DNA of 33,721 nucleotides, taken from IMG/VR virus record IMGVR_UViG_3300017724_000031, positions 1-33,721 of that record; one strand, given 5' to 3'. The position numbers were made by a program, and so were the translations under genes. A model generated the notes under the pieces. It was given only the letters and a program-made list of their open reading frames with translations, was not told the origin of the DNA and did not search any database. Source of the DNA: a virus. Shown one piece after another: positions 30,348-33,721 of the stretch (position 1 is the stretch's first letter; the number at the start of each line of letters is the position of its first letter).

Positions 30348-30808
30348 TAAAAATACCTCGCAAACATAAAATAATCTTGCCCAATAGGCCCATACTTTAG
30401 CATGCGGCCTTCGTTAGTGAATTTTACCGCAGATGCCCACCTAACTGCAAACGAATTATCAACTTCGACTGTCATCTGCAATCGGTGTAATTGCAAGTCG
30501 ATAGCAATGTGATTAAAGTAGCGCATGGCTGTGCGTGTAGCTGATATCGGTACGCGCTCAAATTGATATGATGTAAGCAACCAGACTTCCGCGTTGCCCG
30601 GCCACAGCTTGATAGCCCCGAATGAACAAATCATTTCACCCTGATGCAATACCGTATAGGCATGCTCCTGTTGCTGGTACATCTTTAGCAACGCTTCGTA
30701 ATTAGGCACATCGTCAAATGGCTTTTTGTCAAACTCTCGCAAGTCCATATTGTACGGGTGCGCCCAGTGGAACGGCACTATAGTTGCGTCTTTGTTGCTA
30801 GAAAACAT
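30347..30808 (-). CDS. T7 gp13-like protein with acetyltransferase (GNAT) fold
   Basis: The protein has 153 residues, close to T7 gp13 (138). Central strands and helices such as TVLHQGEMICSFGAIKLWPG then AEVWLLTSYQF and AMRYFNHIAIDLQLHRLQMT follow a GNAT fold. The last part, AVRWASAVKFTNEGRMLKYG, matches the end of the fold. In T7, gp13 is needed for virion assembly and it is unclear whether it is enzymatic. It overlaps the large terminase gene by 11 bases and starts the head protein cluster. Confidence 0.75.
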   Translation of the reverse strand: MFSSNKDATIVPFHWAHPYNMDLREFDKKPFDDVPNYEALLKMYQQQEHAYTVLHQGEMICSFGAIKLWPGNAEVWLLTSYQFERVPISATRTAMRYFNHIAIDLQLHRLQMTVEVDNSFAVRWASAVKFTNEGRMLKYGPIGQDYFMFARYF

Positions 30809-32348
30809 CGAAGTCCATCTTGGCTGTCATCTGCTTAAACTGGCCGCTTGCATGGCTGTTGCGCGTTAGCTTGCGATGCTCAGACCCCATCATCAGGTAG
30901 CCGTAAGCATCGCCAACGTGCGAATGTTCGTTCTTGTTCGGCGCATCCTTGAACCGTTCCTGACCGCCACCCATCGCAACGCGCTTAAAATGATAGCCAC
31001 CAGCTAGCGACTTGCGGGTGCGCGTGCAGCTACGGTCTACGATAATGCCGGGCTTGCCGTCTATAAGCCGGTTCATTGGCGCAGCACCAGCCTCACGGCG
31101 CACCATAAAGTCGTTTGACGCGGTAGGCTGTGCGCGCAAGCCAAGCGTGCGCATATGCTCAAACGCAGTTACCTCAAATATCTCATCACGCTTTGCGCCA
31201 GCCGGGTCACCCCAGATAAACACTTCCGACTTAGGAAAGCGCGTATTTATGTCAGCCATCAAATGGTGACAAAAGCGCTCTAGTCCCATGTCAAACGCGA
31301 CAAGCTCATGCACAACATGCCAACGCCCGTTGTTCATCTTCTGACCAAACACGGCGGCAGGGGTCAAACCAAAGTCAAGCCCAATATGCACAGGCCAACC
31401 CGGCTCTATCTCAACATCGCTGGACATAATGCTATCGCTAAACTCTGGCCACACGGCCTTGCCGTCCTGTACATAAACGTATTGGCCAGCCGCGTAGCAC
31501 TGTATCCAATCCAAGTGCTTGCCAGCTAACTGCTGTTCGTAGTAACCGCCGGGCAAGTTGTTTACGTTTTCGGCTTGCGGGTTGTTTATCCAATATTTGT
31601 TAGCCGCAAAGATATTGTGTTCGTGTTCCTTAGTAGCCTCGATAACGCCGCCGGGCTGTTTGTAAAACTTCCACGGGTACTTGCCCTTGATAGGCTCTTT
31701 CTCCGCTAGGCGATGCCACCAATGGTCGTCTGACATTGGGTTGGTAGACATCCACACACCACGCCAAGGGCAACCGCCGTGGCGCTTGGTCGGGTAACGA
31801 CCGACACGCGATGTCAGGCCATCGACTACCGCTTTTGGCAACTCTCGCGCCTCGTCAATAAAGCCGCCGGTCAATTCAAGTGACAACAGCTTGCGCACAT
31901 CCTTGGGCTGGTCGAGCGCTAAAAAGATAACCTCGCAATCAAGCCCCGGCGTGCCGTCACGCGGTGGCAACTTAATGTGGTGCGTGATAGGCGGCGACCA
32001 ACGCATCTGCCCTCAAGTATTCTCAGGGAATATCTCTTGCCATGTCTTAATGGTCGTTGTGCGCAGTTCGGGATAGCTGTTTCTGATTACGGCAAAACGC
32101 GTATATCTTACATTGTCCACTGGCGAAGGTGGTTGCTTTACAGCACGCAGCATCACCTCGGCCAGCGAGGCATAAGTCTTTCCAGAGCCTACTGGCCCAA
32201 GTAGACCCCGCACAAAAGAGTTGTCGTTTAAAAAATCCCATACGGTCGGACTTTCGCTAAAATCTAAGTTAAGGCCATTCAGCACCTCGGTGGTCGGCTG
32301 CTTGGTTCTGCGCCGCGACCTGTCAGTCGCTCTAGTCGCTCTCGCCAT
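30798..32348 (-). CDS. Large terminase (TerL), interrupted by an in-frame TGA
   Basis: From ATG 32348 (GGAG six bases upstream) the frame runs 516 codons except for one TGA at 32013-32015. Before it are Walker A GPVGSGKTY (about 52-60) and FAVIRNSYPELRTTTIKTW. After it come the Walker B region GGFIDEARELP and nuclease aspartates in HIGLDFGL, FIWGDPAG and HVGDAYGY. Together these make a complete T7-like ATPase-nuclease. Around the stop the reading is PENT-stop-GQMRWSPPITHH, and I expect Trp at that place, so TGG to TGA is the simplest change. A restart at ATG 32006, preceded by GAGGGCAG, could make two polypeptides. A sequencing error is also possible. Confidence 0.9.
32013..32015 (-). other. 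In-frame TGA stop codon inside TerL
   Basis: On the minus strand the codons are ACT TGA GGG CAG ATG. The reading frame is the same before and after, so this is a point stop and not a frameshift. Other genes here end in TGA, so the codon is a normal stop in this genome. Confidence 0.9.
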
Positions 32349-32571
32349 CAAAGTCTCCGGGAATATACGTTACTATCATCATGCCCTCTGTAACATCAGG
32401 GTCGGTCATGCGCTCATCAATATCTAACAGCACGCCCTTGCAACTAGAGCAAACAACTTGCTGTGTCTCAGCGTAACACCGGCCACGCGTATCCTCGCCG
32501 CAATGGTCGCAGATAACGTAGTCAGAAAAAAACCGCACAAAATTATTGTGCGTCATCTTCGTCACTGACAT
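32332..32571 (-). CDS. Small zinc-ribbon protein
   Basis: The protein has 79 residues. The pattern CDHCGED (21-27) and a second Cys pair CSSCK (about 41-45) form a four-cysteine zinc ribbon, followed by an acidic, beta-rich end. It starts inside the small terminase gene (29-base overlap) and overlaps the TerL start by 17 bases, so it is linked to packaging genes. The function is unknown; a role as a small DNA-binding or regulatory protein is possible. Confidence 0.7.
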   Translation of the reverse strand: MSVTKMTHNNFVRFFSDYVICDHCGEDTRGRCYAETQQVVCSSCKGVLLDIDERMTDPDVTEGMMIVTYIPGDFDGESD

Positions 32572-32956
32572 CCTTCACCTCATAGGTTGTGGTTTGCGGC
32601 CCAGTCACGTTAATGCCTATCATGGATGGGCGTTGGTCATCACTGTTCGGCTCTAACAAACCGCGATGCTTTGCCAGCAAGCGCAACGCGGACAGCTTGT
32701 CGTGCATTTCCACCTCGATGGTGTTGCCGTGCTGGTTCGGCGTTACCTTCACTTTCTTGATGCTACGCCGTGCGCGTTCTGGCAACTGGTGAGATGGCGT
32801 AAGCTGCACCTGACCCATAGCATCCCAGCTAATAACATCGGTAGCCTCGCCAGCCGCGATAGCCTCTAGCTCTTGCACCACCGCCTCGCGCCGGTCTGCG
32901 TCAGGGCTGGACAGCGCCGCACGCTGTTGCCTAGTTGTCAGGGGCTTCTTGGACAC
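32543..32956 (-). CDS. Small terminase subunit (TerS)
   Basis: The protein has 137 residues from GTG 32956, which has GGGAGG five bases upstream. A TTG at 32986 is weaker. The end MHDKLSALRLLAKHRGLLEP (about 81-100) is the typical small-terminase C-terminal helix, followed by an acidic tail with SDEDDAQ. The N-terminal part is helical, and a clear DNA-recognition helix-turn-helix is not visible. It recognises phage DNA and brings TerL to it. Position directly before TerL in the operon supports the call. Confidence 0.75.
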   Translation of the reverse strand: MSKKPLTTRQQRAALSSPDADRREAVVQELEAIAAGEATDVISWDAMGQVQLTPSHQLPERARRSIKKVKVTPNQHGNTIEVEMHDKLSALRLLAKHRGLLEPNSDDQRPSMIGINVTGPQTTTYEVKDVSDEDDAQ

Positions 32957-33194
32957 ACTTGCCTCCCGTCCACGCGTAACCCGCAATGTCTACCCAACTA
33001 TCCATGTGGTCGGGTGTCTCCATCAGCCGCGCTAGCTTCACCTGCACCATCATCATGGCCACCTGTTCGGCGGTGACCTCGGTGCCTAATGTAATCGACC
33101 ACTGCGCGGCTATGCGCTCATGGTTGATGTATACATTGCCGTAATTCTTGCCACGGTCGGCAACCGCGTTTTTCGCCTCGTCTAATATATCCAC
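32931..33194 (-). CDS. DUF6378-like phage protein
   Basis: The protein has 87 residues from GTG 33194, with AGGG eight bases upstream. Longer forms from GTG 33203 or from starts at 33233 and 33263 overlap the upstream gene more and lack good ribosome sites. The pattern DILDEAKNAVADRGKNYGNV at 2-21, with VQVKLARLMETPDHMDSWVD at about 49-68 and IAGYAWTGG, is typical of DUF6378 proteins in phages. The family may be related to MazG-like all-alpha nucleotide hydrolases. The function is unproven. The end overlaps the small terminase start by 26 bases. Confidence 0.75.
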   Translation of the reverse strand: MDILDEAKNAVADRGKNYGNVYINHERIAAQWSITLGTEVTAEQVAMMMVQVKLARLMETPDHMDSWVDIAGYAWTGGKCVQEAPDN

Positions 33195-33199
33195 AATTT

Positions 33200-33442
33200 T
33201 CACCCTGCTATCTCCAAGCCACACGCTTCGCATTTCATCTCGCCGCCCATTTCCGATTGGCACTTAGGACATTGCCCATTAGCCATGAGCTTTGCCATAG
33301 ACCCGTCACCCGTAGCATAAGCCACCGGCACATGTTCTGTGCAAGGGCAAGCGCAGTTTTTGCACCGGCAATGCTCCGCATCTTCCCACTTGAACTCCTC
33401 GCACCCACAATCGGCGCAACGCATTACCTCATCATATGTCAA
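33200..33442 (-). CDS. Cysteine-rich zinc-ribbon protein
   Basis: The protein has 80 residues and starts at TTG 33442, with GGGAG seven bases upstream. ATG 33424 is an alternative. Cysteines fall in pairs: CADCGC (9-14), CRCKNCACPC (25-34), CPKC (58-61) and CEACG (70-74), enough for two or three zinc sites. The start overlaps the 52-residue gene by 11 bases. It is among the first genes of the packaging operon and may be a small regulator or DNA-binding protein. No known family was recognised. Confidence 0.65.
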   Translation of the reverse strand: MTYDEVMRCADCGCEEFKWEDAEHCRCKNCACPCTEHVPVAYATGDGSMAKLMANGQCPKCQSEMGGEMKCEACGLEIAG

Positions 33443-33590
33443 TTCCTAACTCCCTCAATGTTGGTGTTTCTACATTATCATCGTCTTGCTCTTCTGCGCA
33501 ATAGCGGTGGCCGCACCAGTAGCATTCGCATAGTTCTGCGATTTCGTCATATAGCTGGTGATGGTCGGCTCCGCAGCTAGGGCAAGTCAT
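33432..33590 (-). CDS. Small zinc-finger protein, first gene of the packaging operon
   Basis: The protein has 52 residues from ATG 33590 to TGA 33432. It has MTCPSCGADHHQLYDEIAEL and then CECYWCGHRYC, giving two Cys pairs, probably one zinc ribbon, followed by an acidic tail. It sits eight bases from the end of the unit sequence and is the first gene leftward of the junction. No clear promoter is visible in front of it. Its stop overlaps the start of the next zinc-ribbon gene. Function unknown. Confidence 0.65.
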   Translation of the reverse strand: MTCPSCGADHHQLYDEIAELCECYWCGHRYCAEEQDDDNVETPTLRELGIDI

Positions 33591-33598
33591 ACGTCAGA

Positions 33599-33721
33599 AC
33601 CGAGGAAAATTTTGTGTGAGACCCCCCTACGTACACAGCGGGGGGCGGGGGGCAAGGGGTCGTTTTTTCTGCCCGGCCATGGTTTTGCGCGCTGTACATA
33701 AGCAAATCAACCTTTGTTTTC
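33599..33721. repeat. Direct terminal repeat, right copy
   Basis: Identical to bases 1-123 over all 123 positions. It duplicates the gene-free junction region and the last 15 bases of the initiator-like gene (109-123), which therefore appears truncated here. See the left copy for interpretation. Confidence 0.95.

Noticed and set aside
32013-32015. Alternative genetic code with TGA as tryptophan
   Set aside because: Several genes end in TGA with tight overlaps to the next start (10819, 13819, 29180, 33200), and Trp is encoded by TGG throughout. One odd TGA does not justify recoding.
1-33721. tRNA or rRNA genes
   Set aside because: No cloverleaf with a TTCGA-type arm and CCA end was recognised by eye in the few intergenic stretches, which are all too short or explained.

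Overview
The window is the complete genome of a small tailed phage with a T7-like (podovirus) virion. It closes into a circle: bases 1-123 are repeated exactly at 33599-33721, giving a unit of 33,598 bp. The packaging and virion genes follow T7 order on the minus strand: small and large terminase, a gp13-like acetyltransferase-fold protein, two gp6.7/gp7.3-like head proteins, portal, scaffold, capsid, tail tubular proteins A and B, internal virion proteins, tail fibre. I find no RNA polymerase and no DNA polymerase. The phage therefore probably depends on host polymerases, and the promoters I can see are sigma70-like. The three-transmembrane holin of the gene-transfer-agent type and several proteins that resemble those of marine podoviruses suggest an aquatic, probably alphaproteobacterial host. 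This is inference.

Layout. (1) 109-5670, minus strand, replication and early genes, read leftward from a promoter near 5750: ribbon-helix-helix regulator, Holliday-junction-type nuclease, a small protein, a C5 cytosine methyltransferase that carries a second family-like gene in another frame, an ssDNA-binding-like protein, a TOPRIM primase-helicase, a protein with an SSB-like acidic tail, and a helix-turn-helix initiator-like protein. A cluster of GTGCGA repeats with a hairpin (1371-1467) lies next to the helicase gene and is a candidate origin. (2) 5775-9617, plus strand: an unknown protein, a small serine recombinase, a tiny membrane protein, an HNH endonuclease, a YqaJ-type exonuclease, an AT-rich beta-class DNA methyltransferase and a LexA-type winged-helix protein. 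(3) 9624-12201, minus strand: lysis and membrane proteins including holin and M15 peptidase endolysin, plus a PD-(D/E)XK nuclease that seems to start at CTG. (4) 12211-15720, minus: tail-fibre region with three tandem paralogues. (5) 15759-25219, minus: ejection proteins, one with an ADP-ribosyltransferase-like domain, and the tail tube proteins. (6) 25274-30808, minus: capsid, scaffold, portal and small basic head-associated proteins. (7) 30798-33590, minus: terminase genes and small zinc-ribbon proteins.

How it works together. The two divergent operons start at 5671-5774, where overlapping promoters sit on an 11-bp-phased operator-like repeat. Replication would use the initiator, primase-helicase and ssDNA-binding proteins with a host polymerase. 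The exonuclease, junction nuclease and serine recombinase handle recombination, and the two methyltransferases may protect phage DNA from restriction. The late operon runs leftward across the contig junction from the terminase genes to the holin. Inside it, the capsid gene and a small downstream gene have their own promoter and a terminator on each side, which should raise capsid output relative to its neighbours.

The points most worth a second look are the dual-coding methyltransferase gene, the in-frame TGA inside the large terminase, the possible iteron origin, the duplicated tail-fibre tip genes with a shared junction, and the ADP-ribosyltransferase-like ejection protein.
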